64,000 nucleotides of DNA from Ruminococcus sp. (GCF_016283395.1 NZ_JAEEMU010000037.1:62001-126000); one strand, 5' to 3'; numbered from the stretch's first letter, positions 8,626-17,444 are shown. A program made the numbers and translations. Notes: a model not told the origin generated them from the sequence alone.

Positions 8626-9582
8626 TTACTTTTCAGTTATACCCGGAACAGGAACTGATCTGAGTATCTCTGTTATTATATCAGAAGCTGATGTATCTGA
8701 AAGCTTTGCCTTAGAATTGAGCATTATACGATGTTCAAAAACATCATTGCATATATAAGAGATATCCTCGGGAATAACGTAATCGCGTCCCATTGCAACA
8801 GCGATACCCTTTGAAAGCTGCATAAGTGCAAGAGTTCCTCGTGGGCTTACACCGAGCTTGAGCATGGGGTGATTACGAGTAGCTGCTGAAATTGATACTA
8901 TATATTCATATATCCTGTCGTCGATATATATATTTGATATGTATTCCTGAAGCTCCTTTATAAATGAAGCATCAGCAACAGGTTTTACGTTTTCAAGTGG
9001 GTTTTCACTGTGTTTTGCTTTGAGGATAGAGACTTCACCGTCAAAATCAGGATAACCCATACTGAGCTTTATCATAAAACGGTCAAGCTGTGAATCGGGA
9101 AGATTATGTGTACCTGCCGAACCGATAGGATTTTGTGTAGCGATTACCGTATAAGGCTCGGGAAGCTTGTATGTATTACCGTCAACTGTGATACTTTTTT
9201 CTTCCATAAGCTCAAGCAGAGCAGACTGTGTCTTGCTTGATGTACGGTTTATCTCATCAGCGAGGAAGAGGTTACAAAAGGCTACACCAGGACGAAATTC
9301 AAACTTGCCGTTTGATTTGTTATACACAGAAAAACCTGTAACATCTGACGGAAGTACATCAGGAGTAAACTGCATACGATTATGTTCAAGGGAAAGTGCT
9401 TTTGAGAACGCAAGAGCAAGGGTAGTTTTACCAACACCGGGGATATCTTCAATGAGGATATGTCCCTTACACAACATTGCAAGAAGCACCTTGATAATAA
9501 TAGCGTCCTTGCCGATAACGGCTTTTTTTACTTCACTGATCACAGAATTGATCTGGTTTGTATAATATGTATTGTTGTTCAT
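8626..9582 (-). CDS. MoxR-family AAA+ ATPase
   Basis: 318 residues. The Walker A is GVGKTTLA (~49-56), the Walker B is LFLADEINR, and sensor 1 lies in TVIATQNPIG. A C-terminal helical lid contains GVSPRGTLALM. This matches AAA_3 (MoxR), a chaperone-like ATPase that typically acts on proteins with VWA domains, here presumably the DUF58 neighbour. The ATG at 9582 follows an AGGAGAG site. It is the first gene of the operon and has its own promoter. Confidence 0.92.
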   Translation of the reverse strand: MNNNTYYTNQINSVISEVKKAVIGKDAIIIKVLLAMLCKGHILIEDIPGVGKTTLALAFSKALSLEHNRMQFTPDVLPSDVTGFSVYNKSNGKFEFRPGVAFCNLFLADEINRTSSKTQSALLELMEEKSITVDGNTYKLPEPYTVIATQNPIGSAGTHNLPDSQLDRFMIKLSMGYPDFDGEVSILKAKHSENPLENVKPVADASFIKELQEYISNIYIDDRIYEYIVSISAATRNHPMLKLGVSPRGTLALMQLSKGIAVAMGRDYVIPEDISYICNDVFEHRIMLNSKAKLSDTSASDIITEILRSVPVPGITEK

Positions 9583-9617
9583 ATTGTCTCTCCTATGAAA
9601 TTTGTTTATACCTATTT

Positions 9618-9646
9618 ATTATATCATTAATAAATGGTTTTTGCAA
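9618..9646 (-). promoter_or_regulatory. Sigma-A promoter of the MoxR operon
   Basis: On the minus strand TTGCAA (9641-9646) and TATAAT (9618-9623) are spaced by 17 bases, 35 bases upstream of the MoxR start. Confidence 0.7.
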
Positions 9647-9786
9647 TAGCAATCTGTATATTTTTATAAAATGGAATGTCATCATTCAGTTATCAATTAC
9701 AGTGTCAAAATATGCTGAAAAAACGTTAATTTCACGTAAAATTGGGCTTTGATTATACCATTTGTCATTTTTTATACCCCCTATAT

Positions 9787-9850
9787 TGTTACTGATTTGT
9801 AACAAACTGCTGTTAAAACAGCGCATATATTAACAGAAAGTTCATATAAT
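9787..9850 (+). promoter_or_regulatory. WalR-like direct repeat and promoter of the SleB-type hydrolase
   Basis: TGTTAC (9787-9792), five bases, TGTAAC (9798-9803), then TGTTAA (9811-9816). The first two match exactly the TGTWAH-N5-TGTWAH site known for WalR of Bacillus. TATAAT at 9845-9850 has no recognisable -35 at the right distance, and the repeats end just where a -35 would begin, as expected for an activated promoter. WalR controls peptidoglycan hydrolases in other Firmicutes. No walRK genes are in the window. Confidence 0.5.
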
Positions 9851-10026
9851 ATACATAGAATATCAAACTAATATGTGCATGATTACTCTGAGGAATATCA
9901 TATTGTGGAAAACTCACACCAGAAAATGGAAATAATCCTGAAAGTATTGCTATTTCGGGGGAGATGTGTTATCATATCAACAGCCCGAAAAATTTGAAAA
10001 TGCTTTTTTCAGGAAAGGATGAGTTG

Positions 10027-11007
10027 ATGGGTAATCTTAAGACCGCGGCGTTAGCTTGCGGAGTAGTTGTATCAGTATTGGGCGGAGGAATAGGAGTTGC
10101 ATATATAACTTCATCTACCGTAAGAAGTGCTGATATGTTAGTTAAGGAGGATGCTGTTCTTCCTATCAAGGCGAACACATCGAATTTAACAGCTGCAACT
10201 ATTGCAGATGACATAAAAGCAACTACAAATAACAGAACAACCACCAAGAAATCTTATACAGCCGAAAATACAACGGCTGCAAGCAAAAACTACGTTGCCG
10301 CTCAGGAAGGCACAACTTCTCAGCGTGCTACACAGGCAGCTACAACAGCTGCTCAGATTTCAAGATCGGTGCCAGCACCGGCACACGCGCCGGCTGCAAT
10401 CACAGAGCCTGTAACACAGGCAGCCACAACAGCTGCGATCGTAGCAAAGACCGTAAACGATGCAGCAAAACTTACGTCATTGGTTACAAAACCTGTGACA
10501 ACTACAACGAAAGCTACAACAACTACTACGACAACAACAGTTATCGAGGAAACTACTACGGAGACAGAACCTGTTGAAACACCAACAGAGGCTCAGGATT
10601 TGACTGACGCATACGTTGAACCTGAAGCAGAACCGATAGTAACTGATATCGAGCCTGTAGTTGAAGAGAGTTCACTCGGAATTTCTGATTCGGATTACAT
10701 ACTTCTTTGTAACGCTGTTGCTCACGAGGCGGGCAGCAACGGAATCAGTGTATACGATAAGGCACTTGTAGTAGAGGTTATTATGAATAGAGTTAATTCG
10801 CCTCGCTTCCCGAATACTATTTACGATGTTCTTACACAGAGAAATCAGTTTACGGGTGCATGGGGATATGTTGATCTGGGCACATATTCTTCATTTGTCA
10901 CACAGAGTGTTAAAGATGCTGTTACCTATTATTTTGACAACCAGGAATCCTTTACTCAGGGTTACTTTAGTTTCTGGGGTGACGGCTACAGAAATCATTT
11001 TAGCTAA
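10027..11007 (+). CDS. Secreted SleB/CwlJ-type cell wall hydrolase with Thr-rich linker
   Basis: 326 residues from ATG 10027, chosen because AGGAAAGGA sits seven bases upstream. A hydrophobic N-terminal segment (~5-28) exports or anchors it. A long low-complexity linker rich in Thr, Ala and Pro covers ~60-200. The C-terminal ~100 residues match Hydrolase_2 (SleB/CwlJ): NAVAHEAG with the catalytic Glu, then VVEVIMNRVNSPRFPNT and NQFTGAW. The family cleaves peptidoglycan, either in spore cortex during germination or in vegetative walls. The WalR-like box upstream argues for a vegetative role; the sigK gene elsewhere in the window keeps a spore role open. Confidence 0.85.
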   Translation: MGNLKTAALACGVVVSVLGGGIGVAYITSSTVRSADMLVKEDAVLPIKANTSNLTAATIADDIKATTNNRTTTKKSYTAENTTAASKNYVAAQEGTTSQRATQAATTAAQISRSVPAPAHAPAAITEPVTQAATTAAIVAKTVNDAAKLTSLVTKPVTTTTKATTTTTTTTVIEETTTETEPVETPTEAQDLTDAYVEPEAEPIVTDIEPVVEESSLGISDSDYILLCNAVAHEAGSNGISVYDKALVVEVIMNRVNSPRFPNTIYDVLTQRNQFTGAWGYVDLGTYSSFVTQSVKDAVTYYFDNQESFTQGYFSFWGDGYRNHFS

Positions 11008-11013
11008 GATATT

Positions 11014-11045
11014 AAACAGTCGACATACGGTCGGCTGTTTTTTTA
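11014..11045 (+). terminator. Terminator after the SleB-type hydrolase
   Basis: AACAGTCGAC pairs with GTCGGCTGTT (one mismatch) and is followed by a run of seven T. Confidence 0.85.
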
Positions 11046-11063
11046 TGTCCGCTTATGTTATAG

Positions 11064-11092
11064 TTGCGATTTTTGAAGGTGTGTGTTATAAT
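11064..11092 (+). promoter_or_regulatory. Promoter of the gatCAB operon
   Basis: TTGCGA (11064-11069), 17 bases, TATAAT (11087-11092), 29 bases before the gatC ATG. Confidence 0.65.
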
Positions 11093-11120
11093 TGATATAC
11101 TATATAATAAGGAGTTTGTC

Positions 11121-11387
11121 ATGGAAATAAACGTAAGAAAAATAGCTGACCTTGCGTCTCTTGAAATTGATAAGGAAAAATATCCGGACTTTGAAGTTCA
11201 GTTTATGGATATAATCAAAATGGTGTCTGATCTTCCTGAATACAGTGAATATGATATCATACTTGAACCTATGAAACTCCGAGATGACGTTGTTGAGTGC
11301 GGTGATATCAGTCAGAGCGAGCTTTTGGGCAATGCCTGCGATATCGTCAAAAACTGTTTTACAGCACCGCAAACGGTGGAGTACTGA
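11121..11387 (+). CDS. gatC: Asp-tRNA(Asn)/Glu-tRNA(Gln) amidotransferase subunit C
   Basis: 88 residues, the family's usual size. The start ATG at 11121 is preceded by AAGGAG. The order gatC-gatA-gatB with overlapping ends identifies it more firmly than sequence alone, but the pattern KIADLASLEI ... LEPMKLRDD is typical: GatC wraps around the GatA-GatB interface. The stop and the gatA start share a base (TGATG). Together the three subunits convert mischarged Glu-tRNA(Gln) or Asp-tRNA(Asn) to the amides. Confidence 0.88.
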   Translation: MEINVRKIADLASLEIDKEKYPDFEVQFMDIIKMVSDLPEYSEYDIILEPMKLRDDVVECGDISQSELLGNACDIVKNCFTAPQTVEY

Positions 11388-12820
11388 TGAGGCTTTGTGA
11401 TAATACCGCGCTGGAACTTGCTCAGATGCTACGTAAAAAGCAGTGCAGCGCGAAGGAAATATATCTTGATACCTTACAGCGAGCAAAGGAAAAACAGGAG
11501 ACGTTAAACGCATATATCACCTTTAACAAAGATGCTGTTAAGGCAGCCGAAGCTGTTGACAGGAAGATAGCAGAGGGAAAAGAAATTCCGCTTATTGCAG
11601 GTATCCCTATAGCTGTAAAGGATAATATATCTACAAAAGGATTAAGAACTACCTGTGCGTCAAAAATGCTTTGCGATTATATCCCGCCATATGATGCGTT
11701 TGTTATTGAAAAGCTGAAAGGTGCAGGCGGAGTTATTATCGGAAAGAGCAACATGGACGAATTTGCCATGGGTTCTGCTTCTGATACAGGTTATTTCGGA
11801 ACTGTAAGAAATCCTGTAAACTGTAATTATTCAGCAGGAGGCTCGTCCGGCGGCTCAGCCGCAGCAGTTGCAAGCCGTGGAGCTATATTGGCACTTGGCT
11901 CTGATACAGGAGGTTCTGTACGTCAGCCTGCATCATTATGCGGAGTTGTAGGCTTTTGTCCCTCATACGGGACTGTATCCAGATATGGACTTATTGCCTT
12001 TGCTTCATCACTTGACAGGATAGGCACCATTGGAAGAACAGTAAAAGACACATATCTCCTCCATAATATAATATACGATGCAGACATCAAAGATGTAACA
12101 GCTTTATATAAAAATTTTTCATTTAACTTAAAAGGCGAGCTTAATGGTGTAAGAATTGGTATTATAAAGGAATTGATGAGCTGTTACATGGAAGATGATG
12201 TTAGGGCATCTGTTATGGCAGCTATAAAGCTTATGGAAGAAAACGGGGCGGTGATAAAAGAATTATCATTGCCTGACATAAAAGCGGCTGTAAATGCATA
12301 TTATATCATTTCATCTGCCGAGGCTTCTTCAAATCTTGCCCGATATGACGGTATAAGATATGGCTATCGTTCGGAGAGATGCGGAAGTCTCAGTGAAATG
12401 TACAAATACAGCAGAAGCGAAGGCTTCGGCGATGAAGTAAAGCGCAGGATAATGCTCGGTACTTTTGTGCTCAGTGAGGGCTTTTGCGATGATTTTTACA
12501 AACGTGCAGCTGCTCTGCGCAGAAGCTTGTGCGCAGGATTTGAAGAAGCTTTTCAGCAGTGTGACATCATTGCTGCTCCCGTATACCCCAAAGCAGGCTT
12601 TAAACTCGGTGAGAACGCAGCTCCTGCGGAAGTATATTCGGCAGATATTTTTACAGTGCCGTCAAGTCTGGCAGGACTTCCTGCAATAAGTGTCCCATGC
12701 GGCAAAAATAAAGAAGGCTTGCCTGTAGGTTTGCAGCTTATAGGCGGCAGATTTTGCGATAATAAAGTATTTGACGCTGCATACGGATATGAGCTTATCG
12801 GAGGTGGATATAATGGCTGA
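11387..12820 (+). CDS. gatA: Asp-tRNA(Asn)/Glu-tRNA(Gln) amidotransferase subunit A
   Basis: 477 residues, full length. The amidase signature is complete. Lys78 lies in IAVKDN, the cis-Ser154 in AGGSSGGSAA, and the nucleophile Ser178 in GSDTGGSVRQPAS, so the Ser-cisSer-Lys triad is present. GatA releases ammonia from glutamine and channels it to GatB. It overlaps gatC by one base and gatB by eight. Confidence 0.96.
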   Translation: MRLCDNTALELAQMLRKKQCSAKEIYLDTLQRAKEKQETLNAYITFNKDAVKAAEAVDRKIAEGKEIPLIAGIPIAVKDNISTKGLRTTCASKMLCDYIPPYDAFVIEKLKGAGGVIIGKSNMDEFAMGSASDTGYFGTVRNPVNCNYSAGGSSGGSAAAVASRGAILALGSDTGGSVRQPASLCGVVGFCPSYGTVSRYGLIAFASSLDRIGTIGRTVKDTYLLHNIIYDADIKDVTALYKNFSFNLKGELNGVRIGIIKELMSCYMEDDVRASVMAAIKLMEENGAVIKELSLPDIKAAVNAYYIISSAEASSNLARYDGIRYGYRSERCGSLSEMYKYSRSEGFGDEVKRRIMLGTFVLSEGFCDDFYKRAAALRRSLCAGFEEAFQQCDIIAAPVYPKAGFKLGENAAPAEVYSADIFTVPSSLAGLPAISVPCGKNKEGLPVGLQLIGGRFCDNKVFDAAYGYELIGGGYNG

Positions 12821-14252
12821 GCTTGAAAGCGTTATAGGTCTTGAGATACACGCTGAATTAAATACAAATACAAAGATTTTTTGCGGTTGCAGGAATTCCT
12901 TCGGTGCTGCGCCGAATTCTCAGATATGCCCTGTGTGTATGGGACTTCCCGGAACGCTTCCTCGTCTCAACAGTAAAGTTTGCGATTTTGCTGTAAAAAT
13001 GGGACTTGCACTGAATTGTGAGATAAACAAAGTCAGCCGTATGGACAGGAAGAATTACTTTTACCCTGATCTGCCCAAAGCTTATCAGATATCCCAGTCT
13101 GATATTCCCATATGCGGTAAAGGTAAACTTGATATACTCGTAAACGATAAGGTCAGAACTATAGGTATAACTCGCATACATATCGAAGAAGATGCAGGCA
13201 AGCTTATCCATGATGATGAATACAGTGGTACTTTATGTGACCTTAATCGCTGCGGAGTTCCTCTTATAGAGATAGTTACAGAGCCTGATATAAGGAACTC
13301 CGAAGAAGCAAGGATATTCCTTGAGAATATAAGAAGCATACTCAGATACCTCGGGATTTCCGACTGCAAGATGCAGGAGGGAAGTATAAGATGCGATGTG
13401 AATGTTTCAATGCATGAAAAAGAAACTCCTCTCGGTGTACGCTGCGAGCTGAAAAATGTCAATAGCTTCAGTGCGGCAGTCAGAGGTATTGAGTATGAGA
13501 TAAAGCGGCAGACAGCGATCATAGAGAATAATGGGAAGATCGAGCGTGAAACAAGACGGTGGAACGACAAAAAGGGTATAAGTATCCTTATGCGTAATAA
13601 GGAAAATGCTCAGGATTACAGATTTTTTCCGGAGCCTGATCTCGGTGCTGTTGTTATCAGTGATGAAAGGATAAATATTCTTAAAGATGAAATGCCTGAA
13701 TTACCTAATAGGAAAATGATACGTTATGTATCTGAATACGGGCTGAACTGTTCCGAAGCATTTATGATAGCAGATGTTCCTGATAAAGCTGAACTGTTTG
13801 AACAGTGTATCGAAACAGGAAAATGTTCTCACAGGTCTGCTGCAAATCGTATTGTAGGCGAGATAACAAAGTATGTGAATGATACGGGAAAAAGCGTATC
13901 GGAAACCAAGCTTACGGCAAGTGAACTGGCTGAATTGTGCTGTGCGGCTGAAAAAGGAGTTATCTCAAGTTCAAGCGCCAAAATAGTTCTTTCTGAGCTT
14001 TTAAGCAGCGGCGGTAATACGGAAGAGATCATTAGCAGACTTGGGCTTGCACAGAATTCAGATGATGAATACCTGAGTAAGCTTGCAGATGAAGTCATTG
14101 CAGATAATCAGAGATCAGCTGATGATTTCAAAAACGGTAAGACCAATGCTCTTGGACATCTTATAGGACAGGCGATGAAACTTTCAAAAGGAAAAGCAGA
14201 TCCGCAGAAAGTCAAAGAAATAATACTGAATAAATTAAAAACGGAGGAATAA
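12813..14252 (+). CDS. gatB: Asp-tRNA(Asn)/Glu-tRNA(Gln) amidotransferase subunit B
   Basis: 479 residues from ATG 12813, which has GGAGGTGG upstream within the end of gatA. The N-terminus ESVIGLEIHAELNT is diagnostic. CGCRNSFGA and CPVCMGLPGTLP supply the four cysteines that bind zinc. DRKNYFYPDLPKAYQ and EDAGKLIH are kinase-fold motifs. The C-terminal YqeY-like tRNA-binding domain ends in HLIGQAMKLSKGKADP. It phosphorylates the side chain of the mischarged amino acid and transfers ammonia to it. Confidence 0.96.
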   Translation: MAELESVIGLEIHAELNTNTKIFCGCRNSFGAAPNSQICPVCMGLPGTLPRLNSKVCDFAVKMGLALNCEINKVSRMDRKNYFYPDLPKAYQISQSDIPICGKGKLDILVNDKVRTIGITRIHIEEDAGKLIHDDEYSGTLCDLNRCGVPLIEIVTEPDIRNSEEARIFLENIRSILRYLGISDCKMQEGSIRCDVNVSMHEKETPLGVRCELKNVNSFSAAVRGIEYEIKRQTAIIENNGKIERETRRWNDKKGISILMRNKENAQDYRFFPEPDLGAVVISDERINILKDEMPELPNRKMIRYVSEYGLNCSEAFMIADVPDKAELFEQCIETGKCSHRSAANRIVGEITKYVNDTGKSVSETKLTASELAELCCAAEKGVISSSSAKIVLSELLSSGGNTEEIISRLGLAQNSDDEYLSKLADEVIADNQRSADDFKNGKTNALGHLIGQAMKLSKGKADPQKVKEIILNKLKTEE

Positions 14253-14254
14253 AA

Positions 14255-14605
14255 ATGAAGTTTATATGTTATCCTAAATGTACTATCTGTCAGAAGGCTA
14301 AGAAATGGCTCGATGAAAAGGGAGTGACCTATGAATTGAGAGATATCAAGGAAAACAATCCGAGCTATGACGAATTGAAGAAATGGTATAAGCATAGTGG
14401 TCTGCCGCTGAAGAAGTTTTTCAATACAAGTGGACTTCTTTACAAATCAATGGAGCTGAAAAACAAGCTCCCGAATATGAGCGAAGATGAACAGCTAAAG
14501 CTGCTGTCAACTGACGGAATGCTTGTAAAAAGACCGCTGCTTATTTCCAATGATACTGTACTTGTAGGATTTAAAGAAAAAGAGTACGAGGAGTTATTTA
14601 AATAA
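14255..14605 (+). CDS. Spx/ArsC-family thioredoxin-fold protein
   Basis: 116 residues. CYPKCTICQKAKKWLDEKG puts a CxxC redox pair (CTIC) at the start of the first helix. DIKENNPS, FNTSGLLYK and the Lys-Arg-Pro-Leu turn (VKRPLL) are the motifs of the ArsC/Spx/YffB group. It follows gatB by two bases and probably shares its transcript. The protein could be a thiol reductase or, like Spx, an RNA polymerase-binding regulator. It lacks obvious arsenic-operon neighbours, so I do not call it an arsenate reductase. Confidence 0.8.
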   Translation: MKFICYPKCTICQKAKKWLDEKGVTYELRDIKENNPSYDELKKWYKHSGLPLKKFFNTSGLLYKSMELKNKLPNMSEDEQLKLLSTDGMLVKRPLLISNDTVLVGFKEKEYEELFK

Positions 14606-14611
14606 ACACAG

Positions 14612-14720
14612 GCGGACTTAGACACCTTCCATTAACGAAAAAAGTGAGTTACCGAGCTTGAAATTATTGGCTCGGTAATTTTATGCCACGATTTCGGCAG
14701 AGGGGCTCCCCTCAGTCCGC
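14612..14720. ncRNA. Multi-stem structured element between the Spx-like gene and copA
   Basis: Nested inverted repeats suggest a folded element: an outer stem GCGGACT (14612-14618) with AGTCCGC (14714-14720); a nine-pair hairpin TTACCGAGC (14649-14657) with GCTCGGTAA (14670-14678); a short stem TGCC/GGCA (14684-14699); and a GC-rich hairpin GAGGGG/CCCCTC (14700-14713). TTTTG follows the outer stem, so it may end the gatCAB transcript. It could also be a small structured RNA or a non-autonomous repeat; one copy cannot decide. Confidence 0.4.
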
Positions 14721-14738
14721 TTTTGTTCACTCTATATA

Positions 14739-14768
14739 CTTGACAATTGTCAAGGATTTTGGTATAAT
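14739..14768 (+). promoter_or_regulatory. copA promoter with palindromic operator
   Basis: TTGACA (14740-14745), 17 bases, TATAAT (14763-14768) is a near-ideal sigma-A promoter. A perfect 16-base palindrome CTTGACAATTGTCAAG (14739-14754) covers the -35. Its centre, ACA-AT-TGT, matches the core of the cop box (consensus kACAnnTGTA) bound by CopY/BlaI-type copper repressors. Binding there would block RNA polymerase. The repressor gene is not in this window. Confidence 0.7.
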
Positions 14769-14794
14769 TGGTATATGGAAATGGAGGTTTAGTT

Positions 14795-17305
14795 ATGAAG
14801 CAATACAATGTAACAGGTATGAGCTGCGCTGCTTGCAGTGCGAGAGTAGAAAAAGCAGTTTCCTCCGTTGAAGGTGTTTCATCTTGTTCTGTCAGTCTGC
14901 TGACCAATTCTATGGGCGTTGAGGGGACAGCTTCTGATACTGCAATTATAGAAGCAGTTAAAAATGCAGGCTATGGCGCATCGCTGAAAGGCGCAAAGAT
15001 AGTTGCTAAATCGTATGATGACGAACTTAAAGATACAGAAACTCCTGCCATGAAGCGCAGACTTGCAGCTTCTCTTATATTTCTGATCGTTCTCATGTAT
15101 ATCTCTATGGGACATATGATGTTTGGAGCACCGCTTCCTGCTTTTATGGAAGAAAATCATATAATGATGGGACTTGCTCAGCTTTTGCTTGCTGCAATTG
15201 TAATGGTCATAAATCAGAAATTCTTTATAAATGGCTTCAAGGGGATTATACACCGTTCTCCCAACATGGATACTCTTGTGGCTCTTGGTTCGGGAGCTTC
15301 ATTCATATATAGCACCTGTGTGCTGTTTGCGATGACAGATGCGCAGTTAAAAGGTAATAACGAAGCTTTGATGAGTTATATGCATGATCTGTACTTTGAG
15401 TCAGCGGCTATGATACTGACGCTTATTACTGTCGGAAAAATGCTCGAAGCAAGGTCTAAAGGCAAAACAACAAATGCTTTGAAAAGTCTTATGAAGCTTT
15501 CGCCTGAAACAGCTGTTCTTATAAGAAACGGCGTTGAAGAGAAAGTTCCGGTAGAACAGGTAAAGAAGGGTGATATTTTTTCAGTACGTCCGGGTGAAAG
15601 TATACCTGTTGACGGTATTGTTATCGAAGGCGAAAGTGCAATAAATGAAGCTGCACTGACAGGTGAAAGCATACCTGTAGATAAGAAAGTCGGAGACAGC
15701 GTATCAGCAGCTACTATAAATCAATCAGGCTATCTGAAATGCGAAGCTGCAAGGGTAGGTGAGGATACTACACTATCTCAGATAATAAAAATGGTCAGTG
15801 ATGCGGCAGCAACAAAAGCTCCTATTGCTAAAATAGCCGATAAAGTCTCAGGTGTATTCGTGCCTGTTGTTATTGGTATTGCACTTGTTACGCTTGCAGT
15901 ATGGCTGATATTGGGAAAGAATATCGGATATTCCTTGTCGAGAGCAATATCAGTCCTTGTTATCAGCTGTCCGTGCGCACTTGGTCTCGCTACTCCTGTT
16001 GCAATTATGGTCGGAAGCGGCGTAGGTGCAAAGAACGGATTGCTTTTCAAGACTGCCATATCACTTGAAGAAACAGGAAAAGCGCAGATAGTCGCACTTG
16101 ATAAGACAGGAACGATAACAAAAGGTGAGCCTCAGGTAACAGATATCATAACGGCTGAAGGTTTTGATGAGAAAGAATTGTTGAGTATTGCGTATTCTCT
16201 TGAAATGAAAAGTGAGCACCCTCTTTCTAAGGCTGTTATAAAATACGGAAATGAAAAGCAAATAATCAGTGATGAGTTATCGGAATTCAAAGCAGTTGCA
16301 GGAAATGGTCTTACTGGTAAACTGAGAGGAGTTACTTTCAGAGGCGGCAATTTTGAATATATAAGTTCCGAAGCAGATATTGACCGTAAATTCCAAATAG
16401 CGGCAAGAGAATTTGCGAAACAGGGGAAAACACCGCTTTATTTTTCAAAGGACGATAAGCTTGCTGGCATTATAGTTGTTGCAGATGTCATTAAGGAAGA
16501 TAGTACGGAAGCAATACGTGAATTGCGGAATATGGGTATTCATGTTGTAATGCTTACAGGAGACAATGAGCGAACAGCTAATGCCATAGGAAAACAGGCA
16601 GGAGTTGATGAAGTCATTGCAGGAGTGCTTCCTGACGGCAAAGAAAGCGTTATACGGAAACTTAAGAAAAAAGGAAAAGTTGTAATGGTAGGTGACGGCA
16701 TCAACGATGCACCTGCACTTACAGCTGCTGATACGGGAATCGCCATCGGAGCAGGTGCAGATGTGGCTATTGATGCTGCTGATGTAGTCCTTATGAAGAG
16801 CAGTCTGCGTGATGTTCCTGCTGCTGTAAGACTTAGCCGTGCAACACTTAGAAATATACACCAGAACCTTTTCTGGGCATTTATCTACAACATTATAGGG
16901 ATACCGCTTGCAGCAGGTGCTTATTATAAGCTTTTCGGCTGGCAGATGAATCCTATGTTCGGAGCAGCGGCAATGAGCCTATCAAGCTTTTTTGTTGTTA
17001 CAAATGCATTAAGGCTTAACTTTTTCAAACTGCATGACAGCAGTCACGATAAAAAGAGAAAAAATACTACCGAAAAGAATGTCGATGAAACTGACGATAC
17101 AGTAACTGTAAAGATCAAGGGAATGATGTGCGGACACTGTGAAGCACGAGTAAAAAAGGCACTTGAAGAGCTTCCGTTCGTTGATGAAGCAGTTACAAGT
17201 CACGAACAGGGGACGGCTGTACTGTCAATTTCAGGAGCAATGGACGAAAAAGCAGTAAAAAAAGCAATTACTGATGCAGGGTATAAGTATCAAGGTGTAA
17301 AATAG
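14795..17305 (+). CDS. copA: Copper-exporting P1B-type ATPase with N- and C-terminal metal-binding domains
   Basis: 836 residues from ATG 14795, preceded by GGAGG. An N-terminal HMA domain has MSCAAC (Cys11, Cys14). A block of membrane helices follows, then the actuator TGES, the CPC metal site near 391 (SCPCALGLATP), the phosphorylated Asp near 434 in DKTGT, the HP motif SEHPLSKA and GDGINDAPAL near 633. CPC with this ATP-binding domain indicates Cu(I) export. A second HMA domain lies at the C-terminus with MMCGHC near 779, an unusual position seen in some Clostridia. The gene stands alone behind a repressible promoter, consistent with copper-induced detoxification. Confidence 0.93.
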   Translation: MKQYNVTGMSCAACSARVEKAVSSVEGVSSCSVSLLTNSMGVEGTASDTAIIEAVKNAGYGASLKGAKIVAKSYDDELKDTETPAMKRRLAASLIFLIVLMYISMGHMMFGAPLPAFMEENHIMMGLAQLLLAAIVMVINQKFFINGFKGIIHRSPNMDTLVALGSGASFIYSTCVLFAMTDAQLKGNNEALMSYMHDLYFESAAMILTLITVGKMLEARSKGKTTNALKSLMKLSPETAVLIRNGVEEKVPVEQVKKGDIFSVRPGESIPVDGIVIEGESAINEAALTGESIPVDKKVGDSVSAATINQSGYLKCEAARVGEDTTLSQIIKMVSDAAATKAPIAKIADKVSGVFVPVVIGIALVTLAVWLILGKNIGYSLSRAISVLVISCPCALGLATPVAIMVGSGVGAKNGLLFKTAISLEETGKAQIVALDKTGTITKGEPQVTDIITAEGFDEKELLSIAYSLEMKSEHPLSKAVIKYGNEKQIISDELSEFKAVAGNGLTGKLRGVTFRGGNFEYISSEADIDRKFQIAAREFAKQGKTPLYFSKDDKLAGIIVVADVIKEDSTEAIRELRNMGIHVVMLTGDNERTANAIGKQAGVDEVIAGVLPDGKESVIRKLKKKGKVVMVGDGINDAPALTAADTGIAIGAGADVAIDAADVVLMKSSLRDVPAAVRLSRATLRNIHQNLFWAFIYNIIGIPLAAGAYYKLFGWQMNPMFGAAAMSLSSFFVVTNALRLNFFKLHDSSHDKKRKNTTEKNVDETDDTVTVKIKGMMCGHCEARVKKALEELPFVDEAVTSHEQGTAVLSISGAMDEKAVKKAITDAGYKYQGVK

Positions 17306-17315
17306 TATTATAAAG

Positions 17316-17348
17316 TTGAAAAAGCAGTCTTTATGGCTGCTTTTTCAA
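17316..17348. terminator. Terminator after copA
   Basis: A perfect 12-base stem TTGAAAAAGCAG (17316-17327) with CTGCTTTTTCAA (17337-17348) carries T runs on both strands' descending arms. It lies 11 bases after copA. Confidence 0.8.
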
Positions 17349-17374
17349 TATATAGGTAAAATGTTGCTGCGGAC

Positions 17375-17403
17375 TTGCAAAACAAGATCAAATGTGATAT
17401 AAT
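17375..17403 (+). promoter_or_regulatory. Promoter of the parE-parC operon
   Basis: TTGCAA (17375-17380), 17 bases, TATAAT (17398-17403), with TGTG just upstream of the -10. It is 41 bases before the parE start. Confidence 0.7.
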
Positions 17404-17444
17404 ATCTAAGTATGTATAAAAACATAACCGAAAGGCAGAGGATT

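Larger units (their letters stand above)
9583..10026. other. 444-base divergent intergenic region
   Basis: This is the only gap over 300 bases. It holds the MoxR promoter near its left end and the WalR-like box and -10 of the hydrolase gene in the middle. The remaining part, 9851-10010, is probably the untranslated leader of the hydrolase gene. An in-frame ATG at 9964 lies only two bases after GGGGG and is less likely to be used than the start at 10027. I see no RNA gene here. Confidence 0.6.

Noticed and set aside
12465..12689. Open frame within gatA and similar frames antisense to long genes
   Set aside because: They lack ribosome sites, have no recognisable protein features and lie within well-supported genes.
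14255..14605. Arsenate reductase arsC
   Set aside because: The motif set fits the wider Spx/ArsC fold and there is no arsR, arsB or acr3 nearby.
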